64,000 bases of DNA from Pseudomonas sp. Bout1 (GTDB lineage: Bacteria > Pseudomonadota > Gammaproteobacteria > Pseudomonadales > Pseudomonadaceae): positions 2,061,001-2,125,000 of the forward strand of contig NZ_JAVIWK010000001.1 in assembly GCF_034314165.1 (NCBI RefSeq), read 5' to 3'. Position numbers and translations under genes: made by a program. Under the pieces are notes generated by a model. It worked only from the letters and a program-made list of their open reading frames with translations, did no database searches and was not told the origin of the DNA. Position 1 is the first letter of the stretch. Every line of letters starts with the position of its first letter. Positions 10,519-19,615 of this stretch are shown here, piece by piece.

Positions 10519-10649
10519 TCGGGTAGAAGCCCTTTGTGGGGATATGTCCGTCACGCAGATAAGTTAATGCGTGGGCTGTTCAAAAGCGTCGGGTCATGCT
10601 AAAACCTTCGAAGCGCTTTTCCTAGCTGCTTGAAAAAGAAGGGAAAAAT

Positions 10650-10946
10650 ATGACGAAGTCGGAGTTGATCGAACGAATTGTCACCCATCAAGGGCTGCTC
10701 TCATCCAAGGATGTTGAGCTGGCCATCAAGACCATGCTTGAACAGATGTCACAGTGCCTGGCGACTGGGGATCGGATTGAGATTCGTGGGTTTGGCAGTT
10801 TTTCGCTGCACTATCGCGCACCTCGCGTGGGGCGCAACCCGAAGACTGGTCAGTCCGTTAGCCTAGACGGCAAATTCGTGCCGCATTTCAAGCCGGGCAA
10901 AGAATTGCGTGATCGGGTGAACGAAGACGAGGAAGAGGGCGTCTGA
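10650..10946 (+). CDS. ihfB: Integration host factor subunit beta
   Basis: IHF beta (HimD) pairs with IHF alpha to form a sequence-specific DNA-bending protein used in promoters, replication and recombination. The 98-residue protein starts [11 protein letters not shown] and carries the DNA-binding arm region [10 protein letters not shown] and the [10 protein letters not shown] segment typical of the HU/IHF family. A clear purine-rich SD (AAGAAGGG) precedes the ATG. Its location immediately before the O-antigen locus matches P. aeruginosa, where that locus lies between himD/ihfB and wbpM. The LapA-domain gene follows closely and may be co-transcribed. Confidence 0.97.
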   Translation: MTKSELIERIVTHQGLLSSKDVELAIKTMLEQMSQCLATGDRIEIRGFGSFSLHYRAPRVGRNPKTGQSVSLDGKFVPHFKPGKELRDRVNEDEEEGV

Positions 10947-10970
10947 GTGTTTTGGCGGTAGGAGAAGAAT

Positions 10971-11219
10971 ATGCGTGGGGCTAAACGCGTTTTATTGGTA
11001 CTGATCATCTTGGTCATCGTGCTGGGTGTGCTGACGTTCGTTTTAGAGAATCAGCAGACTGCCACGTTGTCATTTTTGGGGTGGTCTACGCCACAGGCAC
11101 CTGTTTCTATTTTCGTGACGATTTCTTTGATTGTCGGGATGATCATCGGCCCATTGGTTGGGGCGGCGTTGAGGGTGGGCCATAGGGCCGGCGTGAAACC
11201 TGTCGTGCTCAAAAACTGA
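10971..11219 (+). CDS. LapA-domain (DUF1049) small inner-membrane protein
   Basis: This 82-residue protein has two membrane segments (VLLVLIILVIVLGVLTFVL and IFVTISLIVGMIIGPLVGAAL) joined by a short loop (ENQQTATLSFLGW). This is the layout of the LapA/YciS family. In E. coli, LapA works with LapB in regulating lipopolysaccharide synthesis via LpxC; here the role is inferred from the family only. A strong SD (GGAGAAG) precedes the ATG. It sits 24 bases after ihfB and immediately before the O-antigen locus. No lapB (TPR protein) follows, unlike the usual lapAB pair. Confidence 0.85.
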   Translation: MRGAKRVLLVLIILVIVLGVLTFVLENQQTATLSFLGWSTPQAPVSIFVTISLIVGMIIGPLVGAALRVGHRAGVKPVVLKN

Positions 11220-11337
11220 GTGCCTCGTATGAAAAGCTGTCACTTTAAAGACTTTTTGTAGGGTTTTTTAACCTTTTAGGAAAGGTCCTACGGAATGTCA
11301 AGGCTTGTAATGTAGTCATTAGATGGCAAAATGCTTT

Positions 11338-11353
11338 CTGTTCTCGAGAACAG
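11338..11353. promoter_or_regulatory. Perfect 16-bp palindrome upstream of wzz, LexA-like operator candidate
   Basis: CTGTTCTCGAGAACAG is a perfect inverted repeat that fits the minimal CTGT-N8-ACAG spacing of the gammaproteobacterial LexA box, although its centre is GC-richer than usual. A consensus -10 hexamer, TATAAT, lies at 11403-11408 without a convincing -35. The wzz start is at 11475. The rest of the 255-base gap (11220-11474) holds a small nested hairpin (GTAGG..CCTAC enclosing ACCTTT..AAAGGT) at 11261-11291. Confidence 0.4.
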
Positions 11354-11474
11354 GTATTTTGTGAGCCTCACCCCCAGCAGAGAAGCCGGGGCTGTTGGCG
11401 GATATAATTCTAAAAGCACCGCAAAATGCCTGCATAACGAGCCCGCAGTTTCTCTTTGAAGGCAGGTTTTTGTT

Positions 11475-12824
11475 GTGAGTCGTAGTTTTAATGCCCCTCC
11501 GGTACCACCGTCCGATGAAATTGATCTTGTAGCGCTTTTTCAGGCGGTATGGCAGCAAAAGATCCTCATAATCATAGTCACAGCGCTTATCGGCGCTATG
11601 GCTGCCGTTTATGCCTTTCTTGCGACTCCAGAATATCAAGTCAGTAGCGTTTTGCGCCCTGCCGCGATCAACGAATTGGATGCGTTGAATCGATCTCAAA
11701 TTTACGTTCTTCCCCCCGGAGAGGCGCTGATCAGGATTGGAGCGTCTCTTGAGTCGTATGACACCCGCCTGAGTTTTTTTCGGACTCATCAAAATCTATT
11801 TAAGGCATTTGAGCGTCCAGGAAGAACTCTCGAGCAGAGTTTTGAGGAGTTCAATCGTAATTCGATCAATCTGGTTTTGCCTGATCCTAAAAAAGCCGAC
11901 TCCCTGAGCGCCTATATCAAACTTGAGATGAGCTATCCCAAGGGGATTGATGGTGTTTCGATTTTGAACGGGTTTATTGGGTTCGCGATTGATACCGAGC
12001 GTCAGCAGATCGGCGCAGATTTGAACGTAATCATCAAAAACCGACTGAACGAGATTGAAGGCAAGTTGAAAGCTGCTCGCTCTAGCTATGAGCTCGATAA
12101 AGAGGCAAAAATTGCCACTCTGACTGAAGCTGATGTGCTTAGACGTGCCCAGTTGCAGGATGAGCTCAAAGCGCTCAGGGAACAGTTGAAAATCATCCGT
12201 GGTGATCGGATTGTGCTGCTGAACGAGGCAATTGGCATCGCCAAATCACTGGGTATTATAAAGCCAGCTACCCCCTCGTCGCTCGGCGATGAAAACCGCG
12301 CTGGGACGCCAGGCATGATGCGTACCGAAATCAATAATCAGCAGATTCCCCTGTATTTTATGGGCGTAGACGCACTGGAGGCAGAGAGAAACGCCCTGCA
12401 ACGGCGCACGTCTGACGACTTTACTGAAGGTCGCATTGCGCAAATTGCCAAAGAGCTCCAACTGCTGCGCGCCAATCGTCAGATTGAGGTGTTGAATCGT
12501 CGTGAGAATGAAGACCTGTTTCTGATCAATGTGGAGCCCCTGCGTGCTGAAGAGGCTCGGCTACGTAAATTGAATATCGATATGAGTCAGTTGAAACTGG
12601 TGACTATTGACAAGCAGGCGCTCGAGCCGCTGAGTCCAATTAAGCCGAAGAAAGCTCTCGTGCTCGCAATGGGACTGGTTTTGGGTGGGATTCTTGGTGT
12701 TCTTATTGCTCTGGTTCGAACACTGCTGGCAAGCAGGAAAAGAATGACGTCACGTCAAGTGCCCGTTCTTGGCTCTGAACTGCTTGAAGAGAGAAAAGCT
12801 CAGGCTCAGACGCGGGTGTGTTAA
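11475..12824 (+). CDS. wzz: O-antigen chain length determinant (Wzz / polysaccharide co-polymerase)
   Basis: Wzz is an inner-membrane co-polymerase that sets the modal length of Wzy-made O chains. The 449-residue protein has the family topology: a short cytoplasmic N-terminus (EIDLVALFQAVWQQ), TM1 at about 29-50, a long periplasmic coiled-coil region and a proline-rich segment (LEPLSPIKPKKA) leading into TM2 near 400-420. At about 450 residues it belongs to the longer Wzz group rather than the roughly 330-370 group. The start is GTG at 11475 with a weak SD. It is the first gene of the O-antigen locus, as in P. aeruginosa, and is followed by a long gap before wbpO. Confidence 0.93.
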   Translation: MSRSFNAPPVPPSDEIDLVALFQAVWQQKILIIIVTALIGAMAAVYAFLATPEYQVSSVLRPAAINELDALNRSQIYVLPPGEALIRIGASLESYDTRLSFFRTHQNLFKAFERPGRTLEQSFEEFNRNSINLVLPDPKKADSLSAYIKLEMSYPKGIDGVSILNGFIGFAIDTERQQIGADLNVIIKNRLNEIEGKLKAARSSYELDKEAKIATLTEADVLRRAQLQDELKALREQLKIIRGDRIVLLNEAIGIAKSLGIIKPATPSSLGDENRAGTPGMMRTEINNQQIPLYFMGVDALEAERNALQRRTSDDFTEGRIAQIAKELQLLRANRQIEVLNRRENEDLFLINVEPLRAEEARLRKLNIDMSQLKLVTIDKQALEPLSPIKPKKALVLAMGLVLGGILGVLIALVRTLLASRKRMTSRQVPVLGSELLEERKAQAQTRVC

Positions 12825-13393
12825 CTGCATCCAGTAGGGTTGTCTTGCTCGATTGTGTGCAAACAACCCGATCTCCAATTCTTCTCTCGGTATCGGGGCT
12901 GATCCGATACCGAACCAAATCTCCTTCGGGAGTTCAAAAAATGACTCGCCGGCATGCCATGAGCCCTGGGGGTCTTTGCGTCGCATGTCTGACGCCGAAT
13001 CGAGATGCCGCGAGTTCTGATTTATATTGGTATCGCGTAGTATGATTATCTAGCTGTCATGGAACTCTTCTAGTTGAGAATATCGAAGCATGATGGCATT
13101 GCGCTATGTTTTGCGCCGTTCTGATTATTCGATTCCGAGCGCAGCTGAGGGCGATATTCTTTATGGTGTTCAGCGGGTTGTGGTGTTTAAGCTATCCGGC
13201 GCTGATGGAATAGGCTGCTGACGAATAATATAGGTGGTGGAATGCCTCAAAAAGCATCACTGAGGGATTAGTTGGATGTGCGAGCCATGACTGTACCAGG
13301 AGAGAGTACCGAATCGGCGTCGCGCTTGAAGCACTTCATACTGAAATTAATTCAGTAAATATTTTGGATTCTCTGATTATTTAGGCTTTGATT
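12825..13393 (+). other. 569-base gap between wzz and wbpO, no convincing gene
   Basis: No recognisable gene is present. The stretch is A/T-rich towards its end. It contains a hairpin with a 10-bp stem (TCGGTATCGG/CCGATACCGA, 12887-12913) and a second small hairpin (CTCCTTCGGGAG) just after it. A short open frame of 43 codons at 13090-13221 has no obvious SD or homology that I can name. The gap probably holds the promoter of the wbpO-wbpM genes and perhaps remains of lost sequence. Confidence 0.5.
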
Positions 13394-14671
13394 ATGCAAA
13401 AACTGGAAGATATTAAGCTCGCCATTATCGGCCTTGGATATGTGGGCCTGCCCCTCGCAGTGGAGTTTGGTAAACATCGGACTGTGGTCGGGTTTGACAT
13501 TAATCAGCCGCGTATCCAAGCCTTGAAAGAAGGACATGATTCTACTCTCGAAGTCAGTGACGAGGAGTTGAAGCAGGCGGGCTATTTGAGTTATAGCTGT
13601 GAGCTGAATGAGCTGGCTGGCTGCAACACTTTTGTCGTTACCGTTCCGACCCCTATCGACGAATACAACCAGCCCGACCTGACGCCTCTGATCAAAGCGT
13701 CTGAAAGCATCGGGAAGGTGTTGAAGAAGGGCGATCTAGTAATTTACGAGTCAACCGTATACCCAGGCGCTACAGAAGAAGACTGCGTCCCAGTTCTTGA
13801 ACGGGTCTCTGGTCTCAAGTTCAACGTCGATTTCTTCGCTGGGTACAGTCCTGAGCGGATCAACCCGGGCGACAAAGAGCACCGGGTTACTACGATCAAA
13901 AAAGTCACTTCCGGCTCCACACCTGAAATCGCTGACCTGGTCGACGCACTTTATAATCAGATCATTATCGCGGGCACTCACAAGGCTAGCAGCATTAAGG
14001 TTGCCGAGGCTGCCAAGGTTATCGAGAACACTCAGCGCGACTTGAATATTGCGCTTATCAACGAGCTGGCCATTATCTTCAACAAGATGGGCATTGATAC
14101 GGAAGCGGTGCTTGAGGCGGCGGGTACGAAGTGGAACTTCCTTCCGTTCCGTCCAGGGTTGGTCGGCGGGCATTGCATCGGTGTTGACCCTTACTACCTT
14201 ACCCATAAAGCCCAGTCAATCGGTTACCACCCGGAAATTATCTTGGCCGGCCGTCGTTTGAATGATGGCATGGGCGCTTACGTTGTTTCCCAGTTGGTAA
14301 AAGCAATGTTGAAAGAGCGCATCCATGTAGATGGTGCTCGCGTATTGATTATGGGCCTGACTTTCAAAGAAAACTGCCCGGACCTGCGTAATACCCGTAT
14401 CGTCGATATTGTGAGTGAACTGGCAGAGTACAATATTGCCGTGGATGTTTATGATCCGTGGGTTAGTGTTGCCGAAGCGGAGCATGAGTATGGGATCACT
14501 CCTGTTTCCGAGCCGGGGATAAATGCATACGACGGTATCGTTCTGGCGGTTGCTCATAATGAGTTCCGTGCCCTAGGCGCAGAAAATATCCGCCGGTTCG
14601 GTAAGACGGAGCACGTTCTTTATGATCTTAAATATCTTCTAAGCCGTGAAGAGTCGGACATTCGTCTGTAG
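13394..14671 (+). CDS. wbpO: UDP-N-acetyl-D-galactosamine dehydrogenase (WbpO/TviB type)
   Basis: This cytoplasmic NAD-dependent four-electron dehydrogenase oxidises UDP-GalNAc to UDP-GalNAcA. The 425-residue length equals TviB/WbpO. The N-terminal Rossmann motif is [15 protein letters not shown]; the central domain carries the family glutamate/lysine region ([28 protein letters not shown]); and the catalytic cysteine lies in [17 protein letters not shown] chose the ATG at 13394 rather than the TTG two codons earlier. With wbpP next to it, it supplies UDP-GalNAcA, as in P. aeruginosa O6 and the Vi-antigen pathway. UDP-ManNAc or other UDP-HexNAc dehydrogenases are relatives, but the wbpP pairing favours this call. 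Confidence 0.92.
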   Translation: MQKLEDIKLAIIGLGYVGLPLAVEFGKHRTVVGFDINQPRIQALKEGHDSTLEVSDEELKQAGYLSYSCELNELAGCNTFVVTVPTPIDEYNQPDLTPLIKASESIGKVLKKGDLVIYESTVYPGATEEDCVPVLERVSGLKFNVDFFAGYSPERINPGDKEHRVTTIKKVTSGSTPEIADLVDALYNQIIIAGTHKASSIKVAEAAKVIENTQRDLNIALINELAIIFNKMGIDTEAVLEAAGTKWNFLPFRPGLVGGHCIGVDPYYLTHKAQSIGYHPEIILAGRRLNDGMGAYVVSQLVKAMLKERIHVDGARVLIMGLTFKENCPDLRNTRIVDIVSELAEYNIAVDVYDPWVSVAEAEHEYGITPVSEPGINAYDGIVLAVAHNEFRALGAENIRRFGKTEHVLYDLKYLLSREESDIRL

Positions 14672-14721
14672 TCCCAAGTTTCTGAAGTCGTTAACCTAAA
14701 TCAAATTAAGAGCTAATATCG

Positions 14722-15747
14722 ATGACCCGCTACGAAACTCTGATGGAAACACTTCCAGCTTCGCCGAAAACCTGGTTAGTCACCGGAGTTGCGGGCTTTA
14801 TTGGCTCTAATTTGTTGGAAACACTGCTTGGTTTGAATCAGACGGTTGTCGGATTGGATAATTTCGCTACCGGTCACCAAAGAAACCTCGACGAAGTGAA
14901 AAACGCAGTTCTCCCCGAGCAATGGGCACGATTTCGATTTGTCGAAGGTGACATTCGAGAGCTCAAGGACTGTCATCAGGCCTGCGAAGGTGTGGATTAC
15001 GTACTTCATCAGGCCGCTTTGGGGTCTGTGCCTCGTTCCCTTAACGACCCGATCACAACAAACGGTACCAACATTGACGGTTTTCTCAACATGTTGGTCG
15101 CGGCACGGGATGCCGAGGTAAAGAGTTTTACTTACGCGGCGAGCAGTTCGACTTATGGCGATCATCCCGGTCTGCCAAAAGTCGAAGATGTGATCGGTAA
15201 GCCGCTGTCCCCCTACGCGGTCACCAAGTACGTCAATGAACTGTATGCCGACGTTTTCGCCAGATGCTATGGTTTTGAAACAATCGGTTTGCGCTACTTC
15301 AATGTTTTTGGCAAGCGCCAGGATCCTGATGGTGCTTACGCGGCCGTTATCCCAAAATGGGCGGCTGCGATGATAAAAAACGAGGAAGTTTTCATCAATG
15401 GTGATGGTGAAACCAGTCGAGATTTCTGCTTCATCGAAAATACAGTTCAAGCTAATATTTTAGCCGCGACTACAAGCGAATCTTCCGCGCGTAATCAGGT
15501 TTATAATGTGGCGGTCAGCGGGCGCACTAACCTCAATATGTTGTTTTCGGCGTTGCGCGAATCCCTGTCGGAAAATGGCATAACTTATGATAAGACGCCT
15601 GTGTATCGAGACTTTCGCGCGGGTGATGTGCGCCATTCACAGGCAGACATTGGCAAGATACAAACGCTTTTGGGATATGCCCCCAAGTTTAATATTGGGC
15701 AAGGCATCGCAAAGGCCATGCCTTGGTATGCGGAATTCCTGAAGTAA
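14722..15747 (+). CDS. wbpP: UDP-N-acetylglucosamine 4-epimerase (WbpP type)
   Basis: This extended short-chain dehydrogenase interconverts UDP-GlcNAc and UDP-GalNAc, giving the substrate for WbpO. The 341 residues include the NAD motif [13 protein letters not shown], the segment [12 protein letters not shown], the serine-rich active site [12 protein letters not shown] and the catalytic PYAVTKY. The segments [21 protein letters not shown] and [10 protein letters not shown] are characteristic of WbpP-type epimerases that prefer N-acetylated sugars. It starts at ATG 14722, 50 bases after wbpO. The sequence closely resembles P. aeruginosa O6 WbpP as I remember it; a search would give the exact identity. 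Confidence 0.92.
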   Translation: MTRYETLMETLPASPKTWLVTGVAGFIGSNLLETLLGLNQTVVGLDNFATGHQRNLDEVKNAVLPEQWARFRFVEGDIRELKDCHQACEGVDYVLHQAALGSVPRSLNDPITTNGTNIDGFLNMLVAARDAEVKSFTYAASSSTYGDHPGLPKVEDVIGKPLSPYAVTKYVNELYADVFARCYGFETIGLRYFNVFGKRQDPDGAYAAVIPKWAAAMIKNEEVFINGDGETSRDFCFIENTVQANILAATTSESSARNQVYNVAVSGRTNLNMLFSALRESLSENGITYDKTPVYRDFRAGDVRHSQADIGKIQTLLGYAPKFNIGQGIAKAMPWYAEFLK

Positions 15748-15851
15748 GAGTAGTGTGAGATGCGGTTTTTTCTATCACGCTACATAACTTACAAATAAGT
15801 ACTCAGCTACGAGGCGCGGTTGAGTGATTAAGAATAGCGCAAGGAAGTTTT

Positions 15852-16973
15852 ATGAGCGATAAGCCTGTTTATGTAACTCAGCCCTACCTTCCGCCATTAG
15901 AAGAGTTTGTTCCCTATCTTGAAAAAATATGGGATAGCAAGACACTGACCAATGGCGGCCCAATGCACCAGCAGCTTGAAAAGGAGCTCTGTGAGTACCT
16001 GGGGGTGGAGCACATTGCGCTTTTTAATAACGGTACAATCGCGTTATTGACTGCGCTGCAGGCGCTCAGAGTTACAGGCGAAGTCATTACGACGCCTTAC
16101 TCATTCGTTGCGACCGCTCACTCTTTGTTGTGGAATGGGCTGCAGCCCGTTTTCGTGGATATCGATCCTGTTACTTTTAATTTGGATCCGAAAAAAGTTG
16201 AGGCGGCAATTACGTCGAAAACCACAGCTATCATGCCAGTGCATTGCTATGGTTATTCCTGCGATACCGACGCTATTCAGAATATCGCTGATAATTACAA
16301 TTTGAAAATTATCTACGATGCTGCTCATGCGTTCGGCGTTAACGATGCAGGGGGAAGTATTCTTCGCCATGGCGACTTGAGTATTTTGAGCTTCCATGCC
16401 ACTAAGGTATTCAATACCTTTGAAGGCGGCGCCATCGTCTGCCCCGATGCGAAGACAAAAAAGCGCATAGAGCAATTGAAGAACTTTGGCTTTGTAGATG
16501 AAGTCACAGTGGTTGCACCAGGGATAAATGGTAAATTAAGTGAGATTAACGCGGCGTTTGGGTTGCTTCAGCTGAAGCATATCGACAGCGCGATGAGTCT
16601 GCGTAAAGAGATTGGTCAACGCTACAGTTCCGGATTGAAAAGTGTTGAAGGTATCAGCCTGAGCCACATCAGTGCAGGCCTTGAGTCTAATTATTCGTAT
16701 TACCCCATTCTGGTTGAAGATGATTACCCGCTCTCGCGAGACGAGCTTTACGAAGTGTTAAAGGAGCAAAATGTATTCGGTAGACGGTACTTTTTTCCTT
16801 TAATCAGCGAGTTTTCCATGTACAGAAGCATGCCTTCAGCAGACAGTCGGAACTTGCCTGTGGCTCATGATATTTCATCGAAAGTTCTTTGCCTTCCCAT
16901 CTATCCGGCGCTGGAAATGTCTGCCGTTGATAAGGTTGTCGAAATAATTCATAATGTGAGAAAAGCGTCGTAA
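15852..16973 (+). CDS. DegT/DnrJ-family sugar aminotransferase, VioA-like
   Basis: This PLP-dependent sugar-nucleotide aminotransferase has 373 residues. Family features seen are FNNGTIALLTALQAL, TTPYSFVATAHSLLW, VHCYGYSCD, YDAAHAFGV and SFHATKVFNTFEGGA, with the PLP lysine in HATKVF. The pattern is closest to VioA, which makes dTDP-4-amino-4,6-dideoxyglucose (Qui4N) from the 4-keto sugar; FdtB-type 3-aminotransferases are alternatives. A good SD (AAGGAAG) lies before the ATG. The stop shares a base with the next gene (TAATG). The dTDP-4-keto-6-deoxyglucose precursor would have to come from rmlA/rmlB elsewhere, since neither is in the window. With the two genes after it, this forms an insert relative to the O6-like gene order. 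Confidence 0.8.
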   Translation: MSDKPVYVTQPYLPPLEEFVPYLEKIWDSKTLTNGGPMHQQLEKELCEYLGVEHIALFNNGTIALLTALQALRVTGEVITTPYSFVATAHSLLWNGLQPVFVDIDPVTFNLDPKKVEAAITSKTTAIMPVHCYGYSCDTDAIQNIADNYNLKIIYDAAHAFGVNDAGGSILRHGDLSILSFHATKVFNTFEGGAIVCPDAKTKKRIEQLKNFGFVDEVTVVAPGINGKLSEINAAFGLLQLKHIDSAMSLRKEIGQRYSSGLKSVEGISLSHISAGLESNYSYYPILVEDDYPLSRDELYEVLKEQNVFGRRYFFPLISEFSMYRSMPSADSRNLPVAHDISSKVLCLPIYPALEMSAVDKVVEIIHNVRKAS

Positions 16974-17662
16974 TGAAGCTCGCAATAATGCAGCCTTACT
17001 TTTTTCCGTATGTCGGATATTTTAAGCTGATGGAGTCCGTAGATAAGTTCGTTTTTTATGATGATGTTGACTTCATTAAAAATGGATGGATAAACAGAAA
17101 TCGAATATTTATATCCGGCAAAGTCGGTTATATGACTATTCCGCTCCTTGGGGCGAGCTCTAACCAAAAAATTTGTGACGTGCAAACCCAGAAAAAATCA
17201 CTCTGGGCCCGTAAGCTGACAGAAGCTGTCAAACAGAACTATTCGAAAGCGCCAAACTTCAAAGCGTGTTTCGAGTTGTTCAACGCTGTTATCGAGCAAG
17301 AACAAGACTCAATTTCGGATTATGCAAAATCCAGTGTTTTGTTAACGGTCGAGGCATTAGGTATCGATGCTGAGATGGTAATGAGCTCGAAGGTTTACGC
17401 AAACGGGCAACTGAAAAGCGAAGACCGAATTCTGGATATCTGCAATAAAGAGCAGGCTGACGAGTACTGGAATTTACCAGGTGGTGCGCTTCTTTATGAG
17501 AAAGAGAGTTTTGCTTCTCGGGGTATTGACCTGAAGTTTATCAAACCGGCGCTAGTTGAGTATCCACAGGCGGGACGGGATTTTGAGCCCGGCCTTTCTA
17601 TTTTGGATGTGATGATGTTTAACTCTTTTGATGAAGCTCGCCAGCTTGTCACTAATAGATAA
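16973..17662 (+). CDS. WbqC-family protein
   Basis: The 229-residue protein starts MKLAIMQPYFFPYVGYFKLM, the hallmark of the WbqC-like family found in O-antigen and other surface-glycan loci. Other family segments are FYDDVDFIKNGWINRN, YMTIPLL and a late YPQAGRDFEPGLSILDVMMFN. The biochemical activity of this family is not established to my knowledge. Association with 4-amino-sugar genes suggests modification of an amino sugar, perhaps attachment of an acyl or aminoacyl group, but this is inference from context. It overlaps the upstream aminotransferase by one base, so translation is likely coupled, and a GNAT acetyltransferase follows after 14 bases. Confidence 0.85.
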   Translation: MKLAIMQPYFFPYVGYFKLMESVDKFVFYDDVDFIKNGWINRNRIFISGKVGYMTIPLLGASSNQKICDVQTQKKSLWARKLTEAVKQNYSKAPNFKACFELFNAVIEQEQDSISDYAKSSVLLTVEALGIDAEMVMSSKVYANGQLKSEDRILDICNKEQADEYWNLPGGALLYEKESFASRGIDLKFIKPALVEYPQAGRDFEPGLSILDVMMFNSFDEARQLVTNR

Positions 17663-17676
17663 ACGATGGGTTATTT

Positions 17677-18090
17677 ATGCTGCCCCCAGAGCTGAAAGAT
17701 TTAATACATATTGAACAGCGTCTTCAAAAAGGAGAGTTTATTCGCGGTATCTCTGCAGAAGACTACATTCTGAAAATTGAGGACCAGGCAGAGATTCTCA
17801 TCCATCACTCTGGTGGGGCGTATAATGGGTTTGTGGCATTTTACTGCAATAATGATTTATCCAAGGAGGGATACATAGCGTTGCTTTTGATCGCTGCAAG
17901 TGGCCGAGGAAAAGGTCTGGGGGCCGAGCTCCTGAGCAGTGCACTCATGGTGATGAAGAGTCGTGGTTTCACTGCATGCAGCCTGGAGGTGCGCGCAGGA
18001 AACAGTTCTGCGATAAAGCTTTACTCTCGGTATGGATTCAAGATATTAGCAGACGGCGAAACGAACATAAAAATGCAGGTTCGGCTATAA
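17677..18090 (+). CDS. GNAT-family N-acetyltransferase
   Basis: This 137-residue single-domain GNAT enzyme transfers an acyl group, normally acetyl from acetyl-CoA, to an amine. The acetyl-CoA pyrophosphate loop is ASGRGKGLGAELL (Q/RxxGxG/A type), followed by LEVRAGNSSAIKLYSRYGF, the usual C-terminal GNAT motif. By position (VioA-like, WbqC-like, GNAT) it is a plausible VioB replacement, acetylating the 4-amino group of the sugar nucleotide, but the substrate is not visible from sequence. The ATG at 17677 was chosen; an ATG at 17666 is out of frame. Codon use is A/T-rich, like its neighbours. Confidence 0.85.
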   Translation: MLPPELKDLIHIEQRLQKGEFIRGISAEDYILKIEDQAEILIHHSGGAYNGFVAFYCNNDLSKEGYIALLLIAASGRGKGLGAELLSSALMVMKSRGFTACSLEVRAGNSSAIKLYSRYGFKILADGETNIKMQVRL

Positions 18091-18109
18091 ATATTCGGGA
18101 TATAAACAA

Positions 18110-19615
18110 TTGTCGCTTCAAAAGAACATATTCGCTAACTACGTAAGTCAAATATATGTGACGTTGATTGGCATCGTGATGCTGCCTGTCTATATAAAAT
18201 ATATGGGCGCGGAAGCCTATGGCTTGGTTGGATTTTTCTCCATGCTACAGGCCTGGTTCAGCTTGCTTGATCTTGGCTTGACACCTACAATCGGCAGAGA
18301 AACTGCCCGTTTCAAGGCCGGTGCGGTATCAGCGTTGGACTTTCGGCGGTTGTTCCGGGCGCTCCATGTTTTGTTTCTGGGCATCGGCATTCTCGGCTTT
18401 ATTACGTTGTATCTGTTTGCCCCGCTTGTTGTAAAACATTGGCTGAAGCTTGATGCGTTGAGTGTCGAGCAGGCGAGTTTTGCTATACAGATCATGGCCG
18501 CATGTATCGCAATCCGCTGGATATGTGGCTTGTATCGAGGCGTCATTACCGGTGGCGAACACTTGGTTTGGTTGAGCGGCTATACTTCAATCATTGCGAC
18601 ACTCAGATTTATATTTGTTTTGCCGGTGATGTGGTTTTATGGATATACGCCGATTGTATTTTTCTTTTATCAATTGATTATTGCGGTTGTAGAAATTCTC
18701 GGGTTGTACATTAAGTCGTACAGCGTACTCCCAAAGGTAATCAGCGCGTCGATGGGGTGGTCGCTCAAACCCATCAGAAGTGTCTTGGCTTTTTCCCTCA
18801 CCGTGGCGTTTACTGCCTCAATTTGGGTAATGGTCACTCAGACAGACAAGTTGATACTTTCGAGCATCTTGCCGCTAAGCCAGTACGGATACTTCACTCT
18901 GGCGGTGCTGATTGCTGGCGGAGTAATGGTTATAACCGGACCGATTAGCAGCGCGATTATGCCGCGAATGGCCCGCTTACATGCCGAGCATAAGGAAGCT
19001 GAGGTGATTACGATTTATCGTAACTCTACTCAACTTGTTTCCATTATTGCCGGTGTCGCATCGATTACCCTTGCAATTTGTGCGCGTCCTTTACTATGGG
19101 CATGGACAGGTGACGCTACCGTTGTCGAGAACGTTGCCCCGACGATGGTGTTGTATGCGATTGGAAACGGGTGCTTGGCGGTTTCAGCATTTCCTTACTA
19201 TCTTCAGTATGCTCGCGGAAACCTGAGGCTTCATTTTCTGGGTAACCTGATTTTGTTATGTGTCATGGTTCCCACTATCTATTTTTCGTCGACCTATTAC
19301 GGAAGCATTGGTGCTGGCTACAGTTGGATGATGGTCAACCTGACATTCTTGATCTTTTGGGTTTGGTTCGTTCATTCGAGGCTTCAGCCTGGGCTCCACA
19401 AAAAGTGGCTGACTCATGACATAGGTTTGATTGTTTTGCCCGCAGCCGCAGTCGGGCTGCTTGTTAATTGGGTAGATGTGCGAAGTGAAAGCAGGATTTT
19501 AAGCGTGCTCATAGTGTTTGTTTCAGGTGGGTTAATCATGTTGACCGCGGTGGCTTTTTCAAGTGCTGCCCGGGCAATGGTAGCTAACAAGATAGATGGG
19601 CGGAGAGGCGTGTGA
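18110..19615 (+). CDS. wzx: O-antigen flippase Wzx (polysaccharide transporter family)
   Basis: Wzx moves the undecaprenyl-linked repeat unit across the inner membrane. The 501-residue protein is almost entirely hydrophobic, with about 12-14 membrane segments. It begins MSLQKNIFANYVSQIYVTLIGIVMLPVYIKYMGAEAYGLVGFF (quoted from several adjoining segments), the typical N-terminus of this MOP-superfamily group. The start is TTG at 18110 with a weak SD (CGGGA); the next internal Met would remove the first conserved helix. The stop overlaps the GTG of the next glycosyltransferase (GTGA). Its place in the middle of the locus matches Wzx/Wzy-dependent O-antigen systems. Confidence 0.9.
   Translation: MSLQKNIFANYVSQIYVTLIGIVMLPVYIKYMGAEAYGLVGFFSMLQAWFSLLDLGLTPTIGRETARFKAGAVSALDFRRLFRALHVLFLGIGILGFITLYLFAPLVVKHWLKLDALSVEQASFAIQIMAACIAIRWICGLYRGVITGGEHLVWLSGYTSIIATLRFIFVLPVMWFYGYTPIVFFFYQLIIAVVEILGLYIKSYSVLPKVISASMGWSLKPIRSVLAFSLTVAFTASIWVMVTQTDKLILSSILPLSQYGYFTLAVLIAGGVMVITGPISSAIMPRMARLHAEHKEAEVITIYRNSTQLVSIIAGVASITLAICARPLLWAWTGDATVVENVAPTMVLYAIGNGCLAVSAFPYYLQYARGNLRLHFLGNLILLCVMVPTIYFSSTYYGSIGAGYSWMMVNLTFLIFWVWFVHSRLQPGLHKKWLTHDIGLIVLPAAAVGLLVNWVDVRSESRILSVLIVFVSGGLIMLTAVAFSSAARAMVANKIDGRRGV

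Noticed and set aside
10954..10961. GGCGGTAG, the core of the ops/JUMPstart element, before the LapA-domain gene
   Set aside because: It lacks the rest of the element, overlaps an ordinary SD, and another GGCGGTAG occurs at 37929 with no link to surface genes, so chance is likely.
12818..13045. 75-codon frame after wzz
   Set aside because: Overlaps the end of wzz, has no SD, and contains the hairpins of the gap.
13090..13221. 43-codon open frame in the wzz-wbpO gap
   Set aside because: No SD and no similarity I can name; too short to support.
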